A stretch of DNA of 64,000 bases from G963678445 sp963678445 (GTDB lineage: Bacteria > Hydrogenedentota > Hydrogenedentia > Hydrogenedentales > G963678445), in assembly GCA_963678445.1 (NCBI GenBank), contig OY782877.1:4278001-4342000 (forward strand), given 5' to 3'. This document shows, one piece after another, positions 26,133-35,948 of this stretch. The notes beneath the pieces are model-generated. The model was not told where the DNA came from, ran no database searches, and saw only the letters and a program-made list of their open reading frames with translations. A program made the position numbers and the translations under genes. Every line of letters starts with the position of its first letter. Positions within the stretch are counted from its first letter, which is position 1.

Positions 26133-29100
26133 CTAGAAGGTTATTTTGAATGTGCGAATCTCGTATGGCTTTATAGAAAAGGAAAGCGTATTACCTTTTA
26201 TTTCGACTGGCGCCTCATTTTCTTCCATCATGTCGCATTCCACAGCAGATAGCGGTGTTTGTCCCAAGCTAAGGTTAACCTTGCCGCGTTGTCCATAGCT
26301 TTCATAGAGGCGCAGGATGAGCGCGTTTGAATCTTCCGCTTTTTTAACCGTATCGAGAATAACATGTTCCACATCGATGTCGGCAAAGGCGTAGACGGGG
26401 GGGAGCTGACCGGTATGTGCTTTCGTGCTCCAGGCAAGCAAGGGTTGGTTGAGTTCAAAGCCTTGCTGCACAACGCCCTCGCGCCAATCACCACCATGAG
26501 GGCACAGGGCATACGTAAACGTATGTTCGCCTTCATCCGCATGCGGGTCAGGGTCCACCGGAGAACGCAACAAGGAGAGCCGTAGCGTATTATCCTTGAC
26601 GTCATAGCCATACTTGCAATCATTCAGCAGTGCTACGCCATAATCTCCTTCTGAAAGATCCGCCCAATGATGCGCGGGGACTTCGAAACGGGCGCGATCC
26701 CAATCGGTGTTTTCATGGGTATTTCGTTCGATGCTACCAAACTGAATGTGATAGGTTGCACGGGGACTCAGGATATCTACAGGGAAAGCGACTTTGAGCA
26801 GCGTGCGTTTTTCATACCAGTCGACATGCGTGGCAACATCTACCCGTACAGCATCAGCAGCCAGGATAATGTCTTGCGTAATGGTGCTACGGTCGGTTTT
26901 GTGCACTACCCGAACAACAGCGCGCAATGGTCCTTTTTCAACGACTTCAATCCGTTCCGTTGTTTTCGCCTCCCATCGGCAACACTCGAAGTTATGATCA
27001 ATATCCCAGGCGTCATTACTACCGGGACGATCATCGAAAAACTGCAAGATATTTCCTTTTTCTCCTTTTGGAAGAATCTCACGTTCCTCGAATTTGTCAT
27101 AGACACTGGTAAAACGACCGGCTTTATCAATTTTTATGCGAAGATAATCGTTTTCGAGGTGCTTCTCGGAAACCTTGAGTTGCGAAGTAGGAGGAGCATT
27201 TTCACTTTCTCCCGCTACCAGGTGATAAACGGCGTAGCCTTTAGGGGGAACCGCAGATGCAAGGAAGAGCAGCTCTCCCTCGGCGGTTTTCTGGCTGGGA
27301 ACGACAGCGCCATCCGGTGCGACGATGTGAAAAGGGGTTTCGTGGAGCTGCATTTGTACCTGGACACATTCCGTTCGCATCCAGGAGAGGGGATTGAAGA
27401 CCATAAGAGGCGTTCCCGGTCCCTCTGTGTCGATGGCGGCGTCCAAATGTGTTTGTGCAGACACCCATGCTTGTTGCACCAAAGCGCGTGCGCGGTCGTA
27501 GTCCTTGGCGGCGACTTCGTAAACCTCGGTAATGGAGGAGCCGGGCAAGATATCATGGAACTGGTTGGTGAGCACAATACACCAGGCCTCATTCAAAGCC
27601 TGCTGTTCATACCCGCCTCCGTGCAGTAGAGCGAGTGTGGCGAGGAATTCGGTGTTTTGCAGCAGGAATTCGCAGGTGCGATTATTCTTTTTGGTTTGCG
27701 CCTGGGTAGTTTGACACCCTCGGTGCAGTTCCAGGTACAACTCATCATTCCAAACCGGCAGGGATTTGCCCTCCGCTTCCTTCGCCATGCGATCAAAGCA
27801 ATCCTCTATGCGTCCAAACTGACAACGCGGCACACCGTAGATGTTTTCATAGCGCTTCGCGTATTCGATCATTTTCGGAGAAGGCCCACCACCACCATCT
27901 CCCCAACCAAAGGGGAAGGGGACCTCGTCGAGCAATTCCTTCTCCTGGAAGCTTTCCCGTTGATGAATGCAATGTTTGGGAATAGGATTGCCGTTGTAAC
28001 TTTCCTGCGGCATGATGGCGCGAATCGCCGTACCATCCACTCCTTTCCAATCAAAATATCCATAGGGGAACTCGGTAAACTGCGACCAACTGATCTTAGT
28101 GGTAAAGAAATAGTCTATTTGGCATTTTTTCATAATCTGTGGCATTGACCAAGGGAAGCCAAAAGCATCGGGCAACCATGCGGTGCGGGAACGCAGGCCA
28201 AACTCCTGTTCATAAAAACGATTACCATACAGGAATTGCCGCACCAGAGCTTCACCCGACGGAACATTATTATCCTGCTCCACCCAGCTGGCTCCGCAGA
28301 CATCCCAACGTCCCTGCTGTGCCCTTTTTTTGATTTGCGCGTAAAGCTTAGGATGATTTTCCTTGGCAAAACGGTACAGCGCTGGCTGGCTGGCGGCAAA
28401 AACAAAATCAGGGTAGCGTTCCAAGAGTCGCAGCACGGTAGACCAGGTGCGACCAACTTTACGACGTGTCTCACGCAAGGGCCATAACCAGGCCGTGTCG
28501 ATATGTGAATGGCCCATGAGGGTGAGTACGCCCTGTTCCGGTCGTGCTTCAAAGGCCTTGAGACCCGTTTGAAGCGTGCGCTGCGCCTTGTGCAAGGAAG
28601 CAAAAAAACTTTTTTCTCCGATGTGCTGCAAGTCAACCTGATAGAGCGCATCGCTCAACAAAGTCTGTAAGCGCCGCACCAAAGTATCTTCCGGCGACAG
28701 CGTTTCTATCAACTCCAGGCAAGCGGCGCCATCATGATAAAAATCCCAGGCATCCTGATGCATTACCGCCATCTCAGCGCAGGTGAAACAATGCGTAGCG
28801 TCAAAGCGAGTCTGTGGGGTGCATTCCAAAGCAATTTCAAAAACCTCGCCTGTTTTCCCCTTTGAGCTGAGCACAATAAAATCATGGTTGCGATCGATGC
28901 CCTGAAACGGCTCGCCATTAACATACGCCAAGCCTTCCCCCGATTCATCATGGTTTCCCAGTCCGGGAATATGGGTGTAGGTACATGGACGAATGATAGC
29001 AACAAGGATTTTTCCCGCGTCTTCCTCTGTTACCGTTGCGCGCATTCGAAACCACGTCGTCTGATCGAGATGCCCCCAACGCTGCATTACTTCAAAAGGT

Positions 29101-29267
29101 TCCCACCCAGACTCAGGTATGGGTTCGGGTCCCTTACCCGGACCGGTTACGCAGCGCTCTAAATGTGTAAGCGGCTTGTGATGAGTAAAAATAGTTCCCT
29201 GGATTTCTTCCAAACGATTGAACAATTGCCTGCGTTCAATCCGTCGTTCCGCCTCAAAATTTGCCAT
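26133..29267 (-). CDS. Alpha-mannosidase, glycoside hydrolase family 38
   Basis: A 1044-residue enzyme that removes alpha-linked mannose from glycans. The GH38 zinc-binding motif HIDTAWLWP lies near residue 252, and the nucleophile Asp in TAWLPDAFGFPWSMPQ near 367, with QDNNVPSGEALVRQF between them. The long C-terminal beta-sandwich region and full family length are present. No signal peptide is visible, so it is probably cytoplasmic and works on imported oligosaccharides. The ATG has only a weak ribosome-binding site. It is a single-gene unit, bordered by the repeat pair downstream and the anmK promoter region upstream. Confidence 0.95.
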   Translation of the reverse strand: MANFEAERRIERRQLFNRLEEIQGTIFTHHKPLTHLERCVTGPGKGPEPIPESGWEPFEVMQRWGHLDQTTWFRMRATVTEEDAGKILVAIIRPCTYTHIPGLGNHDESGEGLAYVNGEPFQGIDRNHDFIVLSSKGKTGEVFEIALECTPQTRFDATHCFTCAEMAVMHQDAWDFYHDGAACLELIETLSPEDTLVRRLQTLLSDALYQVDLQHIGEKSFFASLHKAQRTLQTGLKAFEARPEQGVLTLMGHSHIDTAWLWPLRETRRKVGRTWSTVLRLLERYPDFVFAASQPALYRFAKENHPKLYAQIKKRAQQGRWDVCGASWVEQDNNVPSGEALVRQFLYGNRFYEQEFGLRSRTAWLPDAFGFPWSMPQIMKKCQIDYFFTTKISWSQFTEFPYGYFDWKGVDGTAIRAIMPQESYNGNPIPKHCIHQRESFQEKELLDEVPFPFGWGDGGGGPSPKMIEYAKRYENIYGVPRCQFGRIEDCFDRMAKEAEGKSLPVWNDELYLELHRGCQTTQAQTKKNNRTCEFLLQNTEFLATLALLHGGGYEQQALNEAWCIVLTNQFHDILPGSSITEVYEVAAKDYDRARALVQQAWVSAQTHLDAAIDTEGPGTPLMVFNPLSWMRTECVQVQMQLHETPFHIVAPDGAVVPSQKTAEGELLFLASAVPPKGYAVYHLVAGESENAPPTSQLKVSEKHLENDYLRIKIDKAGRFTSVYDKFEEREILPKGEKGNILQFFDDRPGSNDAWDIDHNFECCRWEAKTTERIEVVEKGPLRAVVRVVHKTDRSTITQDIILAADAVRVDVATHVDWYEKRTLLKVAFPVDILSPRATYHIQFGSIERNTHENTDWDRARFEVPAHHWADLSEGDYGVALLNDCKYGYDVKDNTLRLSLLRSPVDPDPHADEGEHTFTYALCPHGGDWREGVVQQGFELNQPLLAWSTKAHTGQLPPVYAFADIDVEHVILDTVKKAEDSNALILRLYESYGQRGKVNLSLGQTPLSAVECDMMEENEAPVEIKGNTLSFSIKPYEIRTFKITF

Positions 29268-29506
29268 AATCGCAGAAACCTTAGTGTGTTGGGGTTAAAG
29301 ATGCCCTGGCGTAATGCGCCTGCTTTGTTTTATCGTACGATGAAGATCTACGATGCTCGTTTAAATATCTGAAAACGCGATATCAATGAAAATCGGCCCG
29401 GCATTATACCGTGCTTATTTCAAAATAACCAAAAAACATCGGCCCGTTTTCCAGGAAGAATGTTGCTATTGTTGAGTGGCGAAGAAACGGAAGAAAGATG
29501 AAGCTT

Positions 29507-29533
29507 TTGACACGCCAAGGTAGTGTGTATAAT
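29507..29533 (+). promoter_or_regulatory. Sigma-70-like promoter before anmK
   Basis: TTGACA at 29507-29512 and TATAAT at 29528-29533, both matching consensus, but with a short 15-base spacer. It lies about 135 bases upstream of anmK and 30 bases before a small open frame with a strong ribosome-binding site. The rest of 29268-29560 shows no gene. Confidence 0.5.
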
Positions 29534-29562
29534 GGACTTAGTAAACAACTTCTGGAGGAACG

Positions 29563-29655
29563 TTGCAAAAAACAGAAAGCATAGCGCGTGACGTCCTTCG
29601 CCGAAGCAGTAGGTTGTGTACATGGGGATTTGAGACCGCGCCGGTACGGCGTTGA
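29563..29655 (+). CDS. Possible 30-residue leader peptide upstream of anmK
   Basis: A TTG follows a near-ideal GGAGGAACG ribosome-binding site just after the promoter. The frame encodes MQKTESIARDVLRRSSR followed by LCTWGFETAPVRR and a TGA. It is in the same frame as anmK, 12 bases before it. It could be a translated leader, or the 5' part of an older, longer anmK. No known leader-peptide pattern (such as a run of one amino acid) is seen. Confidence 0.3.
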   Translation: MQKTESIARDVLRRSSRLCTWGFETAPVRR

Positions 29656-29667
29656 TGGGTGGTGTTT

Positions 29668-30831
29668 ATGATGAATTTAAACGCGTTGCGTGAACAGCAG
29701 ACACGGTATGTAATGGGCTTGATGTCGGGCACGTCTTGTGATGGGATCGATGTGGTGATGGTGCGTCTGAAAGGGACCGGTCCGGGCACGGCGATGAAGT
29801 TGATCGCGTATGAAAGTTTTCCTTATGAAGCAAGCTTTCGTACCCGCCTGTTAAGTGAACACCTCCATGCTAAAGATGTTTGCCTGTTGAATTTTGAAGT
29901 AGGGGAACGCTTGGCGGAAGCAGCGCTTAGGGTGATAAAGAAAACGAAAGAGGAGGAGGGTATTAAGCCCGACTTTATTGCATCCCACGGTCACACCATT
30001 GCGCACTATCCACCACCCAAAAACAAACCGTCCGGCACACTACAGATTGGCGAGGCGGCCCTTATTGTCGAACGTACAGGACTCCCGGTGGTGTCGGATT
30101 TTCGCCCGCGTGATATGGCAGCGGGCGGCCAGGGCGCTCCGTTGGTACCCTATGCCGACTGGCTGCTCTTCCGTCGTCAAGAACACACCGTAGTCTGTCT
30201 CAATCTAGGCGGAATCGCCAACTTTACCGTGGTTACACCAGACTATGAAACGGTGCAGGCTTTTGATACAGGTCCGGCTAATATGGCGATTGATGGTGCG
30301 GTGCGTCTGCTGACCAAGGGGGAGAAGGAGATGGACTTGGATGGCGACGCAGCGTCTCGCGGCGTAGTAATTGATGAATTCCTTACCTATTTACTGGACC
30401 ATCCCTACTTTGAAAAAAAACCTCCGAAGAGTACCGGGCGGGAAGAGTTTGGCGCTGAGATCTATCTGCGTGACGCCTTACTCAATCGTCGCGAGCATGC
30501 CTACGAGGATCTGGTCGCCACAGTAACACATGCCGTCGCCAAGAGCATCGCCGATGCTTTCGAAAACTTTATCCGTCCCCATCACACGGTACAACATGTT
30601 ATCGTCGGTGGAGGAGGGGCAATGAACAAAACATTGATGGGATTGTTACGCTACCGTTTGAATGACATGACCGTTTTTAGCAGCGATCAATACGGTATTC
30701 CGCATGGTGCGCGTGAAGCGATCGCCTTTGCCATTTTGGGCAATGAAACCATTTGCGGCACGCCGTCGAATGTGCCGCAGGCAACCGGGGCGACCCACCC
30801 CGTTCTTTTGGGGAAAATAACCCCCGCATAA
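29668..30831 (+). CDS. anmK: Anhydro-N-acetylmuramic acid kinase
   Basis: Phosphorylates and hydrolyses anhydro-MurNAc from recycled peptidoglycan to MurNAc-6-phosphate in the cytoplasm. The N-terminal phosphate loop GLMSGTSCDGIDVV, SHGHTIAH, SDFRPRDMAAGGQGAPLVP, the NLGGIANFT strand and the sugar/ATP lobe VIVGGGGAMN all match the family, about 388 residues. The start is one of two adjacent ATGs (29668 or 29671); a GTG at 29659 is also possible. With the D,D-carboxypeptidase at 3.4 kb it indicates active cell-wall turnover. The downstream surface-protein gene is 180 bases away and unrelated. Confidence 0.95.
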   Translation: MMNLNALREQQTRYVMGLMSGTSCDGIDVVMVRLKGTGPGTAMKLIAYESFPYEASFRTRLLSEHLHAKDVCLLNFEVGERLAEAALRVIKKTKEEEGIKPDFIASHGHTIAHYPPPKNKPSGTLQIGEAALIVERTGLPVVSDFRPRDMAAGGQGAPLVPYADWLLFRRQEHTVVCLNLGGIANFTVVTPDYETVQAFDTGPANMAIDGAVRLLTKGEKEMDLDGDAASRGVVIDEFLTYLLDHPYFEKKPPKSTGREEFGAEIYLRDALLNRREHAYEDLVATVTHAVAKSIADAFENFIRPHHTVQHVIVGGGGAMNKTLMGLLRYRLNDMTVFSSDQYGIPHGAREAIAFAILGNETICGTPSNVPQATGATHPVLLGKITPA

Positions 30832-31012
30832 AATGCTTGGGAAATACACAATATAAACGGTGCTCCCGCTTATAGCGACTGAAATAAATATCGGCTTGCA
30901 GGATGCACCATGACAGAGGTTGCGATTTCGCACATGGGTTGTTGCAGGCGTTGTCTCTGCAACAATGGCATGTTCCTGTGGGTGAAAGAATTTCACTACA
31001 TTGGGAGGGGAT

Positions 31013-34000
31013 ATGAAAAACACTCTTTTTCTGGCTGTTTTAGCGAGTCTTTTAGGCCTGTCTTGTTTTGGCTTTGCAGGCGAGATCAACGGGGTATTGG
31101 TGCGGGATACGCAATGGACGCTCGCAGATTCACCCGTGACCATTACCGATACACTTTATTTGCTCGGTGGTGCAACATTGACCATCGAGGAAAATGTTGA
31201 AGTCCATTTGGCCAATGAAGTGCGCGTAACCATAGCAGGTAACCTTGTAGCGCAAGATGCCAGTTTTACGTTTGGCGTACGCAGCAGCATGGTTGTTTCC
31301 GGCGGTGTGGAGCTTGAAGGCTGTACACTGGATGGGTTGCGCCGTGTAGGCGATGCCGAGGTGCTCCAATTTGAGGAAAACGCTTCCGGCACTCTGACGC
31401 AATGCGATTTACTTAACCTGCATTTATTGGTAGCGCAGAGTAATCTGACGATCGACGGCGGAACTTTCAAAAATATCGATGGACCGGTTTTGCTTCTCAC
31501 CGCTACCGCTGGAGATGCACCGATAGTGCGCAATGCCGATTTTTCGAATGACACGTATTGGCTGGCTTTCCAGGATTTTAACTGGCTGGCGCAGAAATGG
31601 TACACCTCGTTTGCAACGCGTTTTTCTAACAACACCTTTGCCAGTGAGAACCGGATCACTGTAGCCCAGGATATGCTGGAAAACAATTTTTTGATGTCGG
31701 CCCAATTGCCGTTTTCGCCCGATGCGCCCTGCGCATGGAAATGGGAGGGGGGCGAAATCGCCGCCGGTCATTTACTAACCATAGCAGAAAATGCCCAGGT
31801 TGCCTTCACAAACAATACCGTTGTAGAAGGCAATATTCGTGTTCAAGGTGGGGGGCTGTTAGGCTGTGCGCACAATCTTGCCTTTAACGGCGATCTGGAA
31901 ATTCATCCCGACGGGATTTTCGAATTACAGGGGAATGTGCCAACGGCGACATTTTCCGGCGGATGTACCCTATGGGAAAATTCAACGCTGTTACTGGACG
32001 GCGTGACGACGTGTTCCGGGGTGATGAATCTGGCCTCTGGCGCAAAGCTTCTACTGGATGGTTTTACACTTTCTCCCAATGCGCGCATACAAGCCACGGG
32101 CATTGATTTGGAGGTGCAGGCGGGAGGGTTGCATAACCAAGGGAGCATAACCCTGCAAAAGTCAGCCTGCCAATTGGTACAAAACGGCGCTATAAACATT
32201 TCGGGAACCATGAATATGGAGGAAACGACGTGTTCATTTACTCCCCAAAGCGCCATTACTGTAGAACGGGGAGCCTTTTTAAATGCAACGGAGGCCGTCT
32301 TTAATGGTGCGGTTGATGGGGCCGACCTGGATGTACTTTCTTTTCTAGCAGGCAGCACAGGAACGTTGAACACATGCGATGTACATGATCTGCGTTTACG
32401 ACTGCTCTCTTCCAGTGTAACGATACAAGGCGGGACGATTGAAAACAGCGATGGCCCCGCCGTCCAATTGCTGATGAACAGCGGTTCTGCCCCGGTGCTA
32501 AGCCAGGTAGATTTTTCACAAGATGAAAATTGGCTTTATGTAGAAAATGTTTCTTGGTTTGTCACCGGTTTGAATAGTACTTTCAGTAATAACCTGAGTG
32601 GCTTACAAGTTCCGGAACAGACAACTTTCCACTTAGGCACGAGTGATTTTGTACAAGATTTCAGCTTTCCTGACCAGCTTCCCTTTACGAATGGAAGTAA
32701 CTACTCATGGTCATGGGGAGGGGGTAAAATCCTCGAAGGAGTAACGCTTACCGTTCCTGCTGGGATTACATGCACCGTCGAAGGCTCAGTTCAAGTAGAC
32801 GGGACGCTTGCTGTTCAACCGGAGGCGAATCTCGATATTATCGGCGAGGTCGCCGTTTCTGGAGAGCTCACCGTGACAGGTTCTTCAGCCACGAAGGCTA
32901 CTGAACCCCAGCTGCGTTGCGTTAGTGCGGTGAGTATTTCCGGAACACTGCAAATTGTCGATGGAGGAAGCGCGGAGGTCGGTACCTGCTTTGTAGAAGC
33001 CGACGGTGAAATGTTGCTACAAAACGCCCAGCTAGATATAAATTTCTCCGGGGTTACCGTAGAGGGAACTTTGTCCGCGGTGGATTCTCAACTGCGTTTC
33101 TTACAAACTGCAGGCCTTTACATTGTAGGAGAAGCCATTCTGACGCGTTCTCAGGTTGATATTTATAACTACAATACCATCGAAGTCTGGGGAACATTGG
33201 ATGCTCAGGAGACCTTGTTTGACGGCGTAATAGATTCACGTGAACCCGATGCGGTCTTCCTGTATGACGACAGTAGCAGCACTTTTACATTATGTCGTTT
33301 GCCAAATTTACGAATCGAGGTCGAGGGGGAAGCGCTCTTTGAACTATGCGAACTGAGTAACCCGAATGGTGGAGGCGTGATTGCACGCGATGCGGCAAAG
33401 GTTACCATCACAAAAAGTAATCTGACCGACTTTCGTTCCTATGCTATTGAGCAGATAGGGGAGGCGCAGGTGACTGCTGACGCGAACTATTGGGGCAGTC
33501 CCAGTGGACCAGTAGGGGAAGGACTCTCCGGTTCAGGAGAAGCTGTCCTTGGAACGGTTTCCGTGCCTACCTTCGCCGAGCAGGCCTATGAATATACCCT
33601 CCCCAAAGTGCTGCAGCAAAGTTTAGCCCAATACACAGGTCCCTTTAGACAAATCGATTTAAGTTTTAATGCATTACTCGATCCAGCCACCTTTACCGAA
33701 GAGGATGTAGTGCTCAGCCACGAGGGAGAATCGGTACCCCTGTTAGCCATTACCCAACAAAACGACTCGATATGGCGCTTAAGCTTTGCGGAACAGACTG
33801 CTGCTGGAGAATACCTGCTTCAGGTAGGCCCCCATATAGCCACCTTTGCCGGCTTGGAAATGGATCAGGATGACAACGGCGTTTCCGGTGAGGGTACGGA
33901 TATATTTCAGGTGCAGTTCGAATTGGGATATCCACCGGAAGCAGCCTTTTCGGTGTCACAGACGGAAGCCTGCGTTGGTGTAGCGCTGACTTTTACCGAC

Positions 34001-35821
34001 AGTTCTTCTCATACACCTACCGAATGGCTGTGGGACTTTGGGGATAGCGCGCAAAGTATTTTGCAGCAGCCAGAGTATGCGTACTCCGAGCCAGGAGTTT
34101 ACACGGTTTCTCTGACGGTGCGAAATCCCTTCGGCGAAGACCAATATGTGGCCCAGCAATACATTCAGGTGGCCGATACCCCTCAAGCGATGTTTATCAC
34201 CGATCAGAGCGGGGGCGGTGCACCGCTGACGGTGCAATTTACCGATAAAACCACGGGGATTCCGGCAACCTGGTCATGGGATTTTGGTGACGGTGCGGTA
34301 AGTAATGAAGCCAACCCGACCCATACCTACACCGAGGGCGGGACTTATACGGTCCGCCTGCGCACGTCCAATCATTGCGGGGAAGATTTATTCGTGCAAA
34401 AAAGCCCGATCTCCGTACAAATCGTAAATCCACCCGATGCGCCTGCCGCATTGACCGCCTCTGACAAAACTTATTGCGATTATGTAGCCTTGGCGTGGCA
34501 GCCGGTTGCTACAGCCAATCAGTATAACATCTATCGGGACAACATCCTGCTGGAGACGACCACCGCTACCACCTACAACGATACAACGGCAACGCCCGGG
34601 ACCTCCTATCTTTATACGGTCTCTGCGAGCAATGGCGTTGGTGAGGGGCAACCTGGCAGCGGCGATTCGGGAACACGGGATGCGCCAGGGGCATCTCCCG
34701 AAAACCTGCGGGCGTCCGATGGGCAATATGCCGATGCCGTTCGTATTAGCTGGACACCTCAGCAAGATGCCTTGGGATATCAAGTCTACCGTGCATCGAC
34801 TGATAGCTTTAGCGAAGCAACGGCTGTAGGGCCTTTCCTGGAGGTAACTGCCAACAGCTATGACGACACAGAGGCCGCAGTTCCCAACCAGATTGCCGCA
34901 CGCGGCTGTTTTGATGAAGACCGTACGGAATTTGTCATATATTACTACTGGGTGCTTGCCCAATATACCTGTGGCGACAGTGCGCCGGGTGTCTCAGAAT
35001 CCGGCTACCGGGGATTACCTGAAGAAGAAAAGGCATGGGTCTATCCCATGGCATTGCCCGACCGTCCCTACGATGAAGTAACCCAGCTTGCAACCACGGA
35101 TAGTGCGCTGGCGGTGCGTTTGCATGCCGATGCATCGATTTTGCCTGAAACCGTCTGGGGTGTTTTAGAATCATCAGCAGGGGAGAGCACGCGTGATCTT
35201 AACTGGGCACAATTAAGCGAAAGCGATGGCTGGGTGCTCTATGCACTCGAAGGCGAATACCCGGCAGGCACTCTGCTTACCCTGACCGCTGGTGCAAGTA
35301 CGACAGCAGGTAGTGTTTTACCCCCTGTTTCGTATGATTTTATGCTCGTGCAGCCAGAGGAAGACAAGGACAACACCTTCGAAGAAATGTCATCCTTGCC
35401 ATGGTTGTCCGGCGCTGTGGGCGATGCTATCGAAATTGGCCAGGGGGAATGGTTTGATACGCCACGTCAGGTTTACCTACCCTTGCCCGATGAAATCGCT
35501 TCCGATGAACTTCAGCTATACTATTGCCTGCGCGTTGGTGCGCATGCCACATGGCATCCCGCTTCGCATGTCGCAGGCTGGATCGTACCTGACACACTTG
35601 ACCTAGTCCAGATTGAGGGGAAACCCTACTTAACCTTACAAATCAATCACGGTGCCGTAGTACAATTTGCCCTTCCTCAGGAGCCCTCTGTAACAAAAGA
35701 GGCCAGCGTGTTTTCTTCTACCCGCTGGGGCGATGTTCTCGTGCTGCTGCTATTATTTGGTGTGCTACTTAGCAGTACACGTCATTGTTCCGTTGCGCTT
35801 ACGCTGCGCAACAGACGTTAA
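31013..35821 (+). CDS. Giant secreted surface protein: beta-helix repeats, two PKD, two fibronectin III-like domains, C-terminal helix
   Basis: An exported protein of about 1600 residues. A signal peptide (about 1-22) is followed by about 800 residues of parallel beta-helix character, containing a long internal duplication (about 103-262 against 427-589, and a shorter third copy near 734-829) and ending at NYWGSPSGP. Two PKD domains (about 972-1050 and 1054-1135, each with WDFGD) and two fibronectin III-like domains (about 1139-1225 and 1226-1340) come next, then a C-terminal domain and a membrane helix at about 1572-1590 with a basic tail. The start ATG has GGGAGGGG upstream. It is probably a surface adhesin or glycan-binding protein; no catalytic motif was seen. 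Confidence 0.85.
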   Translation: MKNTLFLAVLASLLGLSCFGFAGEINGVLVRDTQWTLADSPVTITDTLYLLGGATLTIEENVEVHLANEVRVTIAGNLVAQDASFTFGVRSSMVVSGGVELEGCTLDGLRRVGDAEVLQFEENASGTLTQCDLLNLHLLVAQSNLTIDGGTFKNIDGPVLLLTATAGDAPIVRNADFSNDTYWLAFQDFNWLAQKWYTSFATRFSNNTFASENRITVAQDMLENNFLMSAQLPFSPDAPCAWKWEGGEIAAGHLLTIAENAQVAFTNNTVVEGNIRVQGGGLLGCAHNLAFNGDLEIHPDGIFELQGNVPTATFSGGCTLWENSTLLLDGVTTCSGVMNLASGAKLLLDGFTLSPNARIQATGIDLEVQAGGLHNQGSITLQKSACQLVQNGAINISGTMNMEETTCSFTPQSAITVERGAFLNATEAVFNGAVDGADLDVLSFLAGSTGTLNTCDVHDLRLRLLSSSVTIQGGTIENSDGPAVQLLMNSGSAPVLSQVDFSQDENWLYVENVSWFVTGLNSTFSNNLSGLQVPEQTTFHLGTSDFVQDFSFPDQLPFTNGSNYSWSWGGGKILEGVTLTVPAGITCTVEGSVQVDGTLAVQPEANLDIIGEVAVSGELTVTGSSATKATEPQLRCVSAVSISGTLQIVDGGSAEVGTCFVEADGEMLLQNAQLDINFSGVTVEGTLSAVDSQLRFLQTAGLYIVGEAILTRSQVDIYNYNTIEVWGTLDAQETLFDGVIDSREPDAVFLYDDSSSTFTLCRLPNLRIEVEGEALFELCELSNPNGGGVIARDAAKVTITKSNLTDFRSYAIEQIGEAQVTADANYWGSPSGPVGEGLSGSGEAVLGTVSVPTFAEQAYEYTLPKVLQQSLAQYTGPFRQIDLSFNALLDPATFTEEDVVLSHEGESVPLLAITQQNDSIWRLSFAEQTAAGEYLLQVGPHIATFAGLEMDQDDNGVSGEGTDIFQVQFELGYPPEAAFSVSQTEACVGVALTFTDSSSHTPTEWLWDFGDSAQSILQQPEYAYSEPGVYTVSLTVRNPFGEDQYVAQQYIQVADTPQAMFITDQSGGGAPLTVQFTDKTTGIPATWSWDFGDGAVSNEANPTHTYTEGGTYTVRLRTSNHCGEDLFVQKSPISVQIVNPPDAPAALTASDKTYCDYVALAWQPVATANQYNIYRDNILLETTTATTYNDTTATPGTSYLYTVSASNGVGEGQPGSGDSGTRDAPGASPENLRASDGQYADAVRISWTPQQDALGYQVYRASTDSFSEATAVGPFLEVTANSYDDTEAAVPNQIAARGCFDEDRTEFVIYYYWVLAQYTCGDSAPGVSESGYRGLPEEEKAWVYPMALPDRPYDEVTQLATTDSALAVRLHADASILPETVWGVLESSAGESTRDLNWAQLSESDGWVLYALEGEYPAGTLLTLTAGASTTAGSVLPPVSYDFMLVQPEEDKDNTFEEMSSLPWLSGAVGDAIEIGQGEWFDTPRQVYLPLPDEIASDELQLYYCLRVGAHATWHPASHVAGWIVPDTLDLVQIEGKPYLTLQINHGAVVQFALPQEPSVTKEASVFSSTRWGDVLVLLLLFGVLLSSTRHCSVALTLRNRR

Positions 35822-35828
35822 CGGTTTC

Positions 35829-35865
35829 CATTCCAGGCCATGACTTGCGTCATGCGCTTGGAATG
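35829..35865 (+). terminator. Two-part stem-loop after the giant surface-protein gene
   Basis: The outer stem CATTCCA/TGGAATG and inner stem CATGAC-TTGC-GTCATG form one long hairpin, eight bases after the stop. It lacks a strong T-tract. It also lies 84 bases ahead of the methyltransferase start, so a leader structure is the alternative; it does not look like a SAM riboswitch that I know. Confidence 0.4.
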
Positions 35866-35948
35866 TGCTTAACTTAAACACTGCTGTGCTCTGATGTTTA
35901 ACTCGGCGTTAATCACGGTTTTGACGACGATTCTATCCAGGAGGAACC

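Noticed and set aside
26667..27629. A 320-residue plus-strand open frame
   Set aside because: Lies entirely inside the GH38 mannosidase gene on the opposite strand; its translation has no recognisable domain and the mannosidase motifs are continuous.
35829..35948. SAM or cobalamin riboswitch before the homocysteine methyltransferase
   Set aside because: Only one two-part hairpin is present and no known riboswitch core could be matched; it fits an end-of-gene hairpin better.
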